NCBI GenBank assembly: GCA_046351595.1
Contig: JAXLYE010000003.1
Coordinates: 1,298,136-1,362,135 of the forward strand
Direction: 5' to 3'
Length of the DNA stretch: 64,000 nt
Source: JAXLYE01 sp046351595
GTDB lineage: Bacteria > Myxococcota_A > Polyangia > Palsa-1104 > JAEUJZ01
Shown: positions 7,312 through 14,922 of the stretch, in pieces
Position numbering within the stretch: the first letter of the stretch is position 1
Layout of the letters: each line of letters opens with the position of its first letter
Program-made: the position numbers and the translations under genes
Notes under the pieces: generated by a model
The model's database searches: none
Told to the model about the DNA's origin: nothing
Seen by the model: only the letters and a program-made list of their open reading frames with translations

Positions 7312-8688
7312 TCAGTCGTCCGTGTCCGAGTCCGTGATGTCGTGGGAGCGGAGCTTCTCCCACAGGTTCTTGCGCGAGATTCCGAGGAGCTTGGCGGCGT
7401 TGCTCTTCTTGCCGCGCGTGGCGTCCAGGGCGCGCAGCAGGTAGCCGCGCTCGAAGTCCTTCATGGCGACGGACAGCTGCCCGATGCTGCCGCTCGGCTT
7501 GGCCTCGCCGGTCAGGGTGCTGACGCCGCGCACGTCCGAGGGCAGGTGCTCCAGGTCGATCTCCTGGCCGCGCGAGAGCACCACCGCGTGCTCGATGGCG
7601 TGCTTGAGCTCGCGGACGTTGCCCGGATAGTGATACGTCGTCAGCGCCGCGAAGGCGCGCGGCGTCAGCGTCGGCGGCTGCTGCCCCGCCGGCGTGAGCT
7701 TCTCGAGGAAGGCCTTGATCAGCACCGGGATGTCGCCGGCGCGCTCGCGCAGCGGCGCCAGGTGGATGTCCAGGACGTTGAGCCGGTAGTACAGATCCTC
7801 GCGGAACTTCTCTTCCTGCAGGAATCGCTTGATGTTGCGGTGCGTCGCCGAGATCACGCGCACGTCGACGCGGATCGGCGTGTTGCTGCCGAGCGGCTCG
7901 ATCGTCCCCTCCTGCAGCACGCGCAAGAGCTTCACCTGCGCCGGCAGCGGGATCTCGGCCACCTCGTCGAGGAATAGCGTGCCGCCGTGCGCGGCCTTGA
8001 AGCGGCCCTCGCGCCCCTTGACCGCACCGGTGAAGGCGCCGCGCTCGTGGCCGAACAGCTCGCCCTCGATCAGCGTCTCGGGGAAGGCGGCGCAGTTGAC
8101 CGCGATGAAGGGCTTGCCGCGGCGCGGGCTGAGCTCGTGCAGGCGCCGCGCGACCAGCTCCTTTCCGGTTCCCGTCTCGCCCGTGATCAGCACCGGCGCA
8201 TCACTCGGCGCCAGCGTCGCGACGCGGTCGCGCAGGCGCGCCATCACCGGCGTCCGCCCGATCAGCCCGGAGTCATCGCTGCGCGCCAGCAGCTGCGACT
8301 TCATGGTCAAAAGCTCGCGCCGCAGCTCGCGCTGCTCGAAGATGCGCTGCACGCGCACGACCAGCTCCTCCAGGTCGAAGGGCTTGATCAGGTAGTCGCG
8401 CGCGCCCTCTTTGAGCGCGTTGACCGCGTCCTCGATGACGCCGTGCGCGGTCATCAGGATGACGTCCATGCTCGGCGCCATCTGGCTCGCGTGACGGAAC
8501 AGCTCCAGCCCGGTCGCCTTGGGCAGGTGGATGTCCGTGATCATCAGGTCGAACTCCTGCTTACCCAGCGCCGCCAGCGCCTCGCCTCCGTCGGCAGCCG
8601 TGGTGACTTCGTAGCCGGCTGCGCGCAAGGTGCTGCCCACACTCATCAGGATTGCAGGATCGTCATCGACCAGTAGGATCGCCGGCAT
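7312..8688 (-). CDS. Sigma-54-dependent response regulator, NtrC family
   Basis: A 458-residue three-domain activator. The receiver (1-120) has acidic residues LVDDDP, phospho-acceptor Asp53 in LMITDIHLP, a Thr in LMTAHG and Lys in IKPFD. The AAA+ domain (~140-375) has Walker A GETGTGKE, the sigma-54-contacting GAFTGA loop and Walker B LFLDEVAE. The C-terminal Fis-type HTH is KKSNAAKLLGISRKNLWEKL. It is predicted to activate sigma-54 promoters when phosphorylated. The ATG at 8688 has aaggaagg upstream; in-frame sequence further 5' is not protein-like. It is divergent from the kinase gene, whose promoter is of the sigma-54 type, so that gene is the obvious target. No cognate histidine kinase lies in the element. 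Confidence 0.93.
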   Translation of the reverse strand: MPAILLVDDDPAILMSVGSTLRAAGYEVTTAADGGEALAALGKQEFDLMITDIHLPKATGLELFRHASQMAPSMDVILMTAHGVIEDAVNALKEGARDYLIKPFDLEELVVRVQRIFEQRELRRELLTMKSQLLARSDDSGLIGRTPVMARLRDRVATLAPSDAPVLITGETGTGKELVARRLHELSPRRGKPFIAVNCAAFPETLIEGELFGHERGAFTGAVKGREGRFKAAHGGTLFLDEVAEIPLPAQVKLLRVLQEGTIEPLGSNTPIRVDVRVISATHRNIKRFLQEEKFREDLYYRLNVLDIHLAPLRERAGDIPVLIKAFLEKLTPAGQQPPTLTPRAFAALTTYHYPGNVRELKHAIEHAVVLSRGQEIDLEHLPSDVRGVSTLTGEAKPSGSIGQLSVAMKDFERGYLLRALDATRGKKSNAAKLLGISRKNLWEKLRSHDITDSDTDD

Positions 8689-9004
8689 CAGCCTTCCTTT
8701 GCGTAGAAATACGTGTTGATTGTCATCCGGGGGCTGCGTTCTCGCTGGGTCCGAGGGCGCTGACTGCGCAACATGCCAAAGAGACATCCGTCGCGGCAAG
8801 CGATATTGGCGGTCCGCGCGGTCGCTCGGTGCCTCGGCGCGGTCGCGGCGGTCCGCGTGCGCATGCGCTCCCTCACAGTTTCTCGGCGCTGACGGGCGGA
8901 CGTCACAGTTCCGGGGTCCGCTCGGCACAGCGGTCGTGGCTGTTCCGTACTGCCTGGTTACGACCCTGTAGCCGGTTCCCGTGCGAGAGCTGGGACACAC
9001 CCGC
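8689..9004. other. Divergent regulatory region, distal part
   Basis: The left three quarters of the 426-base gap between the sigma-54 regulator and the kinase gene. No coding frame is credible on either strand. It should contain the regulator's own promoter and any enhancer sites for the kinase promoter, but I see no clear -35/-10 or sigma-54 match reading leftward. Confidence 0.5.
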
Positions 9005-9038
9005 CCGCCGTCGACAAATCGCGTGCTGTCGACGGCGG
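9005..9038. promoter_or_regulatory. Perfect 12-base inverted repeat (candidate operator)
   Basis: ccgccgtcgaca at 9005-9016 and its exact reverse complement at 9027-9038, separated by 10 bases. It ends four bases before the GG of the sigma-54 promoter. A site this close to -24 is nearer than a normal enhancer, so repression or promoter-proximal activation is as likely as classical activation. One arm-to-arm period is 22 bases, about two helical turns, as expected for a dimeric regulator. Confidence 0.7.
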
Positions 9039-9041
9039 TTG

Positions 9042-9057
9042 CGGCACAGCGCTTGCG
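9042..9057 (+). promoter_or_regulatory. Sigma-54 (-24/-12) promoter of the kinase-globin gene
   Basis: cGGCACAgcgcTTGCg matches the consensus TGGCAC-N5-TTGC in nine of ten fixed positions, with GG (9043-9044) and GC (9055-9056) ten bases apart. It would start transcription near 9068, giving a leader of about 47 bases before the ATG at 9115. The divergent gene encodes a sigma-54 activator. Confidence 0.75.
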
Positions 9058-9114
9058 ACATTCCCGTGCGCTGTGAATCGGAACTCCCTCCTGGACACAA
9101 CGGAGAACCACGGT

Positions 9115-12009
9115 ATGTCGCACCCGGAACCTGACGCCCGCCCGCGCTCGCGCTTCGACGGGTTTGAGCTGCTCCGCCGCATCGCAGAGGGCGGCATGGG
9201 CGCGGTGCACCTGGCGCGTGACGTCGCGCTCGATCGGCTGGTCGCGATCAAGTTCATCTCGGCGACGTTAGCGGATCCGCTGGCGCAGCAGCGGCTCTTG
9301 CGCGAGGCGCGCGTCATCGCCCGCCTGCAGCACCCCAACATCGTCGCCATCTACCGCACCGGCGAGGTCGAGGGCCGCCCGTACATCGCGTACGAGTACG
9401 TCGAGGGCCGGCCGCTGTCGGATCTGCCGCGGCCCTTGCCCTGGCTGCGGGCGCTGCGTGTCGGGCTGGGGCTGAGCCGCGGGCTGGCCGCAGCCCACCG
9501 CGCCGGCATCTTGCACCGCGACATCAAGCCGGCCAACGCGATGCTGGCTCACAGCGGCGAGGTCAAGCTGCTCGACTTCGGGCTCGCCGAGTTCACCGAG
9601 CGCGAGGCGGTGGAGCAGCGGCAGCTCGACGACTGGCTCCGCTCCTCGTCGCTGGAGCTGCGCGGCTTCGACGACGAGCTCGCGGGGCCGGCCTCATCCG
9701 CCTCATCCTCTGCGCCCGCTTCGCTCGAAGCGAGCGACCGCGCTGCCCACCTCGACGAGCAGCCCACGCGCAGCGTCGGCACCGCCACGGACCAGGGCGC
9801 CACTGCCCGCTCGCTGCAGCTCTACAACCAGGCGGGCCAGTCGACGGTGCGGCGGGACGGCGCGCGGCTGACCAGCCCGGGGATGCTGATGGGCACGCCG
9901 CTGTTCCTGGCGCCGGAGCTGTGGCGGGGCGCACCGGCGACGCGCCGCTCGGATCTGTACGCGCTCGGCCTGGTGCTCTACGAGCTGCTCGCCGGCAGCC
10001 TGCCGCACGCGCGCCTCACCACGCCGGCCATCGCGCGCTTCGTGACGAGCCAGGATCTGCCGCTGCTGGCCGACCGGCTGCCGTCGCTGCCGCGCGCCTT
10101 CGTCGAGCTCATCGACCGCTGCACCGCGCGCGATCCGCGGCAGCGGCCCGAGAGCGCGGACGCGGTGCGCGACGCGCTGGAGGCGCTGGCCGCCGTCTAC
10201 CTGCCCTTCATCGACACCGGCGTCGACGAGACCAGCGCCGACGGCGCGCGGGTCAGCGCGTCGTTCCTGCGCGTCAGCGCCCTGGGGCCGCGCCTGGCCG
10301 CCGCCTTCTACGAGCGGCTGTTCGCCCTGGACCCGGCGCTGCGCGAGCTGTTCGCCAGCGACCTGTCGACGCAGCACCGCATGCTCACCGCGGCGCTGAA
10401 GCTGATCGTCGACAACCTGCAGCGGCCCGAGCGCATGGTGCCCTACCTGATGGAGCTCGGGCGGCGCCACGCGCGCTACCACGTGCTGCCCGGCCACCTG
10501 TCGGTGATGGGGCGGGCGCTGCTCGACACGCTGGCCCAGCTCGACGAGAAGTGGGACGACGCGACGGCGATGGCGTGGTCGCAGGCGTACGGGCACATCG
10601 CCCAGATCGTGCAGCGCGGCATTGAAGAGGGCGAGGGGAAGGGCGAGGGGCACGGCACCCGCCCGAGCGAGCCGCGGTCGCTGCCGCGCGCGCGCTGGGA
10701 GCTGCCGCTGGTCACGCCGCAGACGCAGTGGGCCGCGGTCGACGGCGGCGACGTCGCCTACCAGAGCATCGGCCGCGGCTCGCCCGGGATCGTGGTGCTC
10801 GGCGAGTGGGTCACGCACCTGGAGCAGACCTGGCAGCACCCGGTGGTCGCGCGCTTCTTCCGCCAGCTCGCCTCCTTCGCGCGCGTCGTCCTGCTCGACC
10901 GCCGCGGCTGCGGGCTGTCGTCGCGCAACGGGCCGATCTCGCTCGACCACGGGCTCGCCGACCTCCGCGCGGTGCTCGACGCCGCGGGCCTGGATCGGCC
11001 GGTTCTCTTAGGCATCGGCGACGGCTGCAGCACGGCGGCGCTGTTCGCGGCGCTGCGCCCCGAGCGCACGCGGGCCCTGGTCCTGTTCGCGGGCGGCCGC
11101 TGCCGCAGCGAGGGCGGCGCCCCGTCCGAGGACGCTCCCGACGAGCTCCTCTTGCGCCAGCTGCGCGCGGTGCGGGCGCAGTGGGGCACGCCGATGTACA
11201 TCGACGCGCTCGCGCCCTCGCTCGTCTCGGACGCGAGCTACCGTCGCTGGTGGGCCGGCACGCTGCGCCAGGCCGCCAGCCCGGGCGAGGCCGCGGCGCT
11301 GTGGCGGCTGGGGGCGCTGACCCGCCCGCTGTCTGTGGCCCACGGCGTGCGCGTCCCGACCCTGGTCCTGCACCGCACCGGCGACCGCTTCCGGCCGGCC
11401 GCGGACAGCCGCGAGCTGGCCGCCCGCATCCCCGGCGCGCGCTACGTCGAGCTGGCCGGCGCGGATCACGTGCCCTGGGCCGGCGACCACGAGGCGGTCC
11501 TCGAAGAGATCCACCGCTTCCTGGGCGCGCTGGTGACGCCGCCGGCCTCCTCGCGCATCGTCGGCTGCATCCTGGCCGTCCGGGCCGCGGCGGGCGCCGA
11601 GAGCACACCCGCGCTGCGCGAGCTTTTCGCCGGGTCGATCGTGCGCGCGCACGGCCACGTCCTGCACGGCGAGCCGCCGGAGGCCGGCGACGAGCTCACG
11701 GTGCTCGGGTTCTTCGACGGGCCGCGGCGGGCGCTCGGCTGCGCGCTGGCGCTCACCGCGGGCGAGCGCGGCACCGGCCGGGCCCTGCGCATCGCCGTCG
11801 ACATCGGCCTGGTCTCCGCCGACACCGCGGCCGAGGGCGAGGCCGTCGCGCGCGCCGCGGCCCTGGCCGGTGAGGCCGCGCCCGGCGAGATCCTGGCCAG
11901 CCCCGCGATCCGCGAGCTGTGCGAGGGCGCAGACCTCGAGTTCGCCGAGGCACCGAGCGCCCGCGCGGCCGGATTCCGCGTCAGCCGCGCGACCGAGCGC
12001 ATGCTTTGA
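9115..12009 (+). CDS. Ser/Thr protein kinase fused to globin, alpha/beta-hydrolase-like and cyclase-like domains
   Basis: A 964-residue cytoplasmic protein. The kinase (~14-358) has P-loop AEGGMGAV, VAIK lysine, HRDIKPAN, DFG at ~152 and APE at ~266; about 85 extra residues sit inside the activation segment, rich in Ser/Ala/Asp. The globin domain (~379-501) has the FYERLF helix, Gln at the distal position (STQHRML) and a proximal His in GRRHARYHV. The alpha/beta-hydrolase fold (~535-808) has a nucleophile elbow reading GIGDG instead of GxSxG, so it is probably inactive. The C-terminus (~814-960) resembles class III adenylate cyclase but lacks the metal-binding Asp. Start 9115 is preferred (ggag upstream); a GTG at 9073 is in frame. 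Likely a heme-controlled kinase; substrate unknown. Confidence 0.85.
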   Translation: MSHPEPDARPRSRFDGFELLRRIAEGGMGAVHLARDVALDRLVAIKFISATLADPLAQQRLLREARVIARLQHPNIVAIYRTGEVEGRPYIAYEYVEGRPLSDLPRPLPWLRALRVGLGLSRGLAAAHRAGILHRDIKPANAMLAHSGEVKLLDFGLAEFTEREAVEQRQLDDWLRSSSLELRGFDDELAGPASSASSSAPASLEASDRAAHLDEQPTRSVGTATDQGATARSLQLYNQAGQSTVRRDGARLTSPGMLMGTPLFLAPELWRGAPATRRSDLYALGLVLYELLAGSLPHARLTTPAIARFVTSQDLPLLADRLPSLPRAFVELIDRCTARDPRQRPESADAVRDALEALAAVYLPFIDTGVDETSADGARVSASFLRVSALGPRLAAAFYERLFALDPALRELFASDLSTQHRMLTAALKLIVDNLQRPERMVPYLMELGRRHARYHVLPGHLSVMGRALLDTLAQLDEKWDDATAMAWSQAYGHIAQIVQRGIEEGEGKGEGHGTRPSEPRSLPRARWELPLVTPQTQWAAVDGGDVAYQSIGRGSPGIVVLGEWVTHLEQTWQHPVVARFFRQLASFARVVLLDRRGCGLSSRNGPISLDHGLADLRAVLDAAGLDRPVLLGIGDGCSTAALFAALRPERTRALVLFAGGRCRSEGGAPSEDAPDELLLRQLRAVRAQWGTPMYIDALAPSLVSDASYRRWWAGTLRQAASPGEAAALWRLGALTRPLSVAHGVRVPTLVLHRTGDRFRPAADSRELAARIPGARYVELAGADHVPWAGDHEAVLEEIHRFLGALVTPPASSRIVGCILAVRAAAGAESTPALRELFAGSIVRAHGHVLHGEPPEAGDELTVLGFFDGPRRALGCALALTAGERGTGRALRIAVDIGLVSADTAAEGEAVARAAALAGEAAPGEILASPAIRELCEGADLEFAEAPSARAAGFRVSRATERML

Positions 12010-12083
12010 GCGGCAGGGCGCGGCCAAGGAGCCGCCGGCACCATCAGGTTACGGGTGCAACGACCCGGTTACGTCACGCCTGC

Positions 12084-12515
12084 TCAGATGTTGCCGCGCA
12101 CGGTCACGACCGGGCACGTGGCGGTGCGGACCAGGACGTCGGCGACGCTGCCGAGCAAGAGCCGCTTCACGCCGCCGCGCCCGTGCGTGCCGATGACGAT
12201 GAGATCCGGCATCCACGCATCGGCCGTGCGCAGCACGCCCTCGCTCGGGTTGGCGGCGAAGAGCACCTCGGTTTCGGCGTCCGGTACGAAGCGCTCGGCC
12301 ACCTGTCGCAGCTCGTCATCGAGCTTGGCGACGTCCACCTCCGACGGCGCCGGCATCGGCAGCTCGCCCGCGACGCTGACGCCCATGGGCACGGTCGGCA
12401 GCACGTGGATCAGCTTGAGCGCGCCGCCGAGCGAGCGGTGCAGGTCGGCGGCCCAGAGCAGCGCCGACTCGGCGGTCGGGCTGAAGTCGAACGGAACCAG
12501 GATGCGTGGCTTCAT
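12084..12515 (-). CDS. Universal stress protein (UspA family)
   Basis: A 143-residue single Usp domain. It opens KPRILVPFDFSPTAESAL and closes with the ATP-binding signature GTHGRGGVKRLLLGSV and CPVVTV, so it should bind ATP. Usp proteins of this class respond to starvation or redox stress. The ATG at 12515 has aggag nine bases upstream. It converges on the kinase gene (74 bases between stops) and is the last gene before the right end of the element. Confidence 0.9.
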   Translation of the reverse strand: MKPRILVPFDFSPTAESALLWAADLHRSLGGALKLIHVLPTVPMGVSVAGELPMPAPSEVDVAKLDDELRQVAERFVPDAETEVLFAANPSEGVLRTADAWMPDLIVIGTHGRGGVKRLLLGSVADVLVRTATCPVVTVRGNI

Positions 12516-12586
12516 GGAATCTCCTGCCTTTTCATGTATGGATCCCGGAACAAGCAAGAGCGAAGCCGAATAGCGCCCAGAGCTTA

Positions 12587-12636
12587 CGCCGCGTTGTAGA
12601 TTCGCGTGGCGTTGCGCATCAGCACGACCTGGGAGG
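12587..12636. other. Predicted attR of the integrated element
   Basis: Element half-site at 12587-12605 (inverted partner of 2734-2752, 16 of 19 identical), six bases, the TT core at 12612-12613, then DUF2330 coding sequence. The two host half-sites rebuilt around TT are themselves an imperfect inverted repeat (8 of 12 bases adjoining the core), as expected of attB. Confidence 0.75.
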
Positions 12637-12802
12637 CGTTGTTGGTCAGCTCGCCGTCGGCGCCCGAGACGAAGAAGCCGCAGAACGCGGTCGCGTCGGC
12701 CGAGGCGAGCAGGGCGCCGCCGACGAGGGCCACGCCGAGGTGCTTGCGCAGGGGGTTCGAGAGGCGCTGGAGGGATCGGGCGAGGGTCTTTGCGAAGGAC
12801 AT
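12614..12802 (-). pseudogene. DUF2330 gene, N-terminal fragment
   Basis: Starts at the ATG at 12802 (ggagc upstream). It encodes a signal peptide ending ADATA and the DUF2330 opening FCGFFVSGADGELTNN and SQVVLMR, then crosses into element DNA where the frame reads NATRIYNAA and stops at 12584. The continuation is at 2254-2725. The protein is exported; DUF2330 function is unknown. Confidence 0.85.
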
Positions 12803-13053
12803 GTCAGCTCCAATCATCGGGTCCTGCGGCGGCTTCCGGATCGGGCAGGGCAGGGCAGCGGGCCGCGCGCGGGGTCCCAGAGGTCCTCGCCTAGGGTACA
12901 TCGCAGGCCGCCTCCGGTGTCGTCCGGTGTCCGTGTCGGCGCTCTCTCCGTGATTCCTGAAGGAATCCGCGCGCTTGCCGCGCGACCGCCGTCCCCGACG
13001 TCGGTCCCCGAGGCCGCGTGCTACGATGTGCGGACTTTTTTTGGAGTCACGCT

Positions 13054-14922
13054 ATGGCTGAACCCCAGGTCCGCACAGTCCGATTCAACGAGCTGCCGCG
13101 CTCTACGCGCGAGCGGTTCATCTTTGCTACCACCGAGCCAAAGAAGGCCACGGATCGTCCGATCCGCTCCGAGACGGTCAGCCCCGTCGGCCGCATCGTC
13201 GGCTGGGGCTTCCTCGGACTCATGGGCCTGAGCATGGTGATGGTGCTGTGGACCGCGGGCTTCGGGTCGCTGTGGCGCGACGGCATCCAGAAGGCGACCT
13301 ACCTGCCGTGGTACGCGCTCGGCCTGTTCGTCGTCATCATCTCGATCGTCGCCGCCGTGTACCGGCACCTGCTCTCGAAGAGCCTCCCGTACAAAGAGGG
13401 CCGGTACCTGTTCCCCTTCGATCTCATCACGACCGACAAGGACAAGCTGACCATCACGCCGATGTCGCTGCTCAAGGGCGTGCGCATCGTCGAGCACTAC
13501 CGCAACGGCGCCTACCAGTACACCGCCTTCCACATGGACTTCTCCAGCGGCAAGACCGAGACGTTCAGCATGGGGAAGAAGGATCCGGACGCGGTGAAGT
13601 CCGCTCTCGATGGCGCGCGCGCCGAGATGCGCAAGGCGCTGGAGGCCGGCGACATGAAGGCGATCGAGCAGCTCGATCTGCTGTTCGCCGCCGAGCAGGC
13701 CGGCTGGAAGCCCGCCGAGGAGAAGCTCGATCTGGTGTCGCTCGGCGGGGACAGCACCGCCAAGGCGCAGACCCTGCCCGACTACTGGCGCCACCGCCTG
13801 GTCGGCTCCGTCGCGATCGCGGTGGTCCTGTCGCCCGTGGTCTGGGCCGTGCGCAACATGGCCAGTGACAACGAGATGTGGCGGCGCGCGCAGGCGCGCG
13901 GCAACGTCGAGGCCATCGAGGACTACCTGCGCCACGGCTCGCGCCACATAAAGGAGGCCAAGGAGCAGATCTATCCGGTGGCCTTCGAGGAGGCGAGCAA
14001 GAAGAAGTCGGCCTCGGCGCTGCGCGAGATGATCCGCAAGTACCCCGAGAGTCCGTTTGTGCCCAAGGCGCGCGAGGCGATCCACGCCCTCATCGACGCG
14101 TCGTGGCAGAAGTTCAAGGCGCGCGCCGGCGAGAACGCCGATCCCAAGATGCTCGGCTTCATGCAGCGGCTGCTCGCGTACCTGGAGAAGAACGATACGA
14201 CCACGGTGACGGTGAAGTTCCAGCCGCCGGATACCGAGGCGATGACCAAGATCGACTCCGAGCTCACCAAGAAGAACATCGCGCCGGTCTCGGCGCACTT
14301 CAGCCCGCGCAGCTCGAGCGCGCGCGAGACCATCGTGCTGAACGCGCTGTCGCGCGGCTTCGGCTCGGTCTTCCCGAACGACATCCTGCGCCTGCGCCGG
14401 CCCGGCGACACCGACGACGGCGACGAGTCGCCCGCGACGCGCTGGCGCTCGCGCCTCGGCAAGGCCAAGACGGCCGAGGCCGCGCCCGCGCCCGCGGCGA
14501 AGGTCGAGCTGCCGGTGATGGACATCCGCTACTCGGTCGAGCCGACCGCCGACGTGTTCAAGGGCAAGACCAGCCAGCGCGCCTTCGTCGGGATCCAGGT
14601 CGGCTTCGACCTGAAGCTGTCGATCCCCGGCGATCCCGAGCCGCTGCCGATCGTGCTCACGGTGCTGCCGCCCGAGCGCTTCACGGTCTCGTACACCACC
14701 CGCTCGAAGTACGCCGGCAGCGAGGGCCCGTCGGACTCGCTGGTCTACTCGGTGATGGCCGAGCGCGCCTTCGATCAGTTCGCGAGCAAGCTGGCGCAGA
14801 TCTTCTTCAACGAGACCCCGCGCGAGCCCCTGGCCCCGCCGCCGCCGCCCAAGTTCACCCCGAGCCTGCCGGCGCCGCCCCCGGCCGCACCGCCGACGGG
14901 GAAGAAGAAGCGGGGCAAGTAG
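13054..14922 (+). CDS. Large membrane protein of unknown function
   Basis: A 622-residue protein. Hydrophobic segments lie at ~36-58, ~70-93 and ~252-272. Between them is a soluble PH-like region (YLFPFDLITTDKDKLTITPMSLLKG). The remaining ~350 residues are soluble, with a repeat-like helical part (ALREMIRKYPESPFVPKAREAI) and a Pro-rich, Lys-rich tail. No family is recognised. The start at 13054 has ggag 8 bases before it; an upstream in-frame ATG at 13018 has none. The stop directly abuts the stop of the convergent metallo-beta-lactamase gene (tag|cta at 14920-14925). Confidence 0.75.
   Translation: MAEPQVRTVRFNELPRSTRERFIFATTEPKKATDRPIRSETVSPVGRIVGWGFLGLMGLSMVMVLWTAGFGSLWRDGIQKATYLPWYALGLFVVIISIVAAVYRHLLSKSLPYKEGRYLFPFDLITTDKDKLTITPMSLLKGVRIVEHYRNGAYQYTAFHMDFSSGKTETFSMGKKDPDAVKSALDGARAEMRKALEAGDMKAIEQLDLLFAAEQAGWKPAEEKLDLVSLGGDSTAKAQTLPDYWRHRLVGSVAIAVVLSPVVWAVRNMASDNEMWRRAQARGNVEAIEDYLRHGSRHIKEAKEQIYPVAFEEASKKKSASALREMIRKYPESPFVPKAREAIHALIDASWQKFKARAGENADPKMLGFMQRLLAYLEKNDTTTVTVKFQPPDTEAMTKIDSELTKKNIAPVSAHFSPRSSSARETIVLNALSRGFGSVFPNDILRLRRPGDTDDGDESPATRWRSRLGKAKTAEAAPAPAAKVELPVMDIRYSVEPTADVFKGKTSQRAFVGIQVGFDLKLSIPGDPEPLPIVLTVLPPERFTVSYTTRSKYAGSEGPSDSLVYSVMAERAFDQFASKLAQIFFNETPREPLAPPPPPKFTPSLPAPPPAAPPTGKKKRGK

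Larger units (their letters stand above)
2728..12613 (+). mobile_element. Serine-recombinase integrated element (~9.9 kb) carrying a signalling cargo
   Basis: Bounded by inverted 19-base half-sites that each lie exactly six bases from a TT core. It interrupts a DUF2330 gene whose frame is restored when the element is removed. The recombinase starts at the left border and reads inward, with no promoter inside the element upstream of it. In a circular form the right end would sit upstream of the recombinase. Cargo: Rpn-like protein, recombinase-tail relic, Zn-ribbon/coiled-coil protein, unknown protein, XRE regulator, sigma-54 response regulator, kinase-globin-hydrolase-cyclase fusion and a universal stress protein. 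No relaxase, replication or conjugation gene is present, so transfer would depend on other elements. Confidence 0.8.

Noticed and set aside
9073..9114. Kinase start at the GTG 9073
   Set aside because: It would place the start within about five bases of the predicted sigma-54 transcription start, and the ATG at 9115 has a ribosome-site-like ggag.
10720..11540. Active alpha/beta-hydrolase in the kinase fusion
   Set aside because: The nucleophile elbow reads GIGDG, without the catalytic Ser. A sensory or structural role is more likely.
2254..12802. Two unrelated DUF2330 pseudogenes
   Set aside because: Both lie in the same orientation, break at the same codon region, join in frame at a shared TT with family-typical length, and are bordered by matching inverted half-sites. 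One split gene explains this better.
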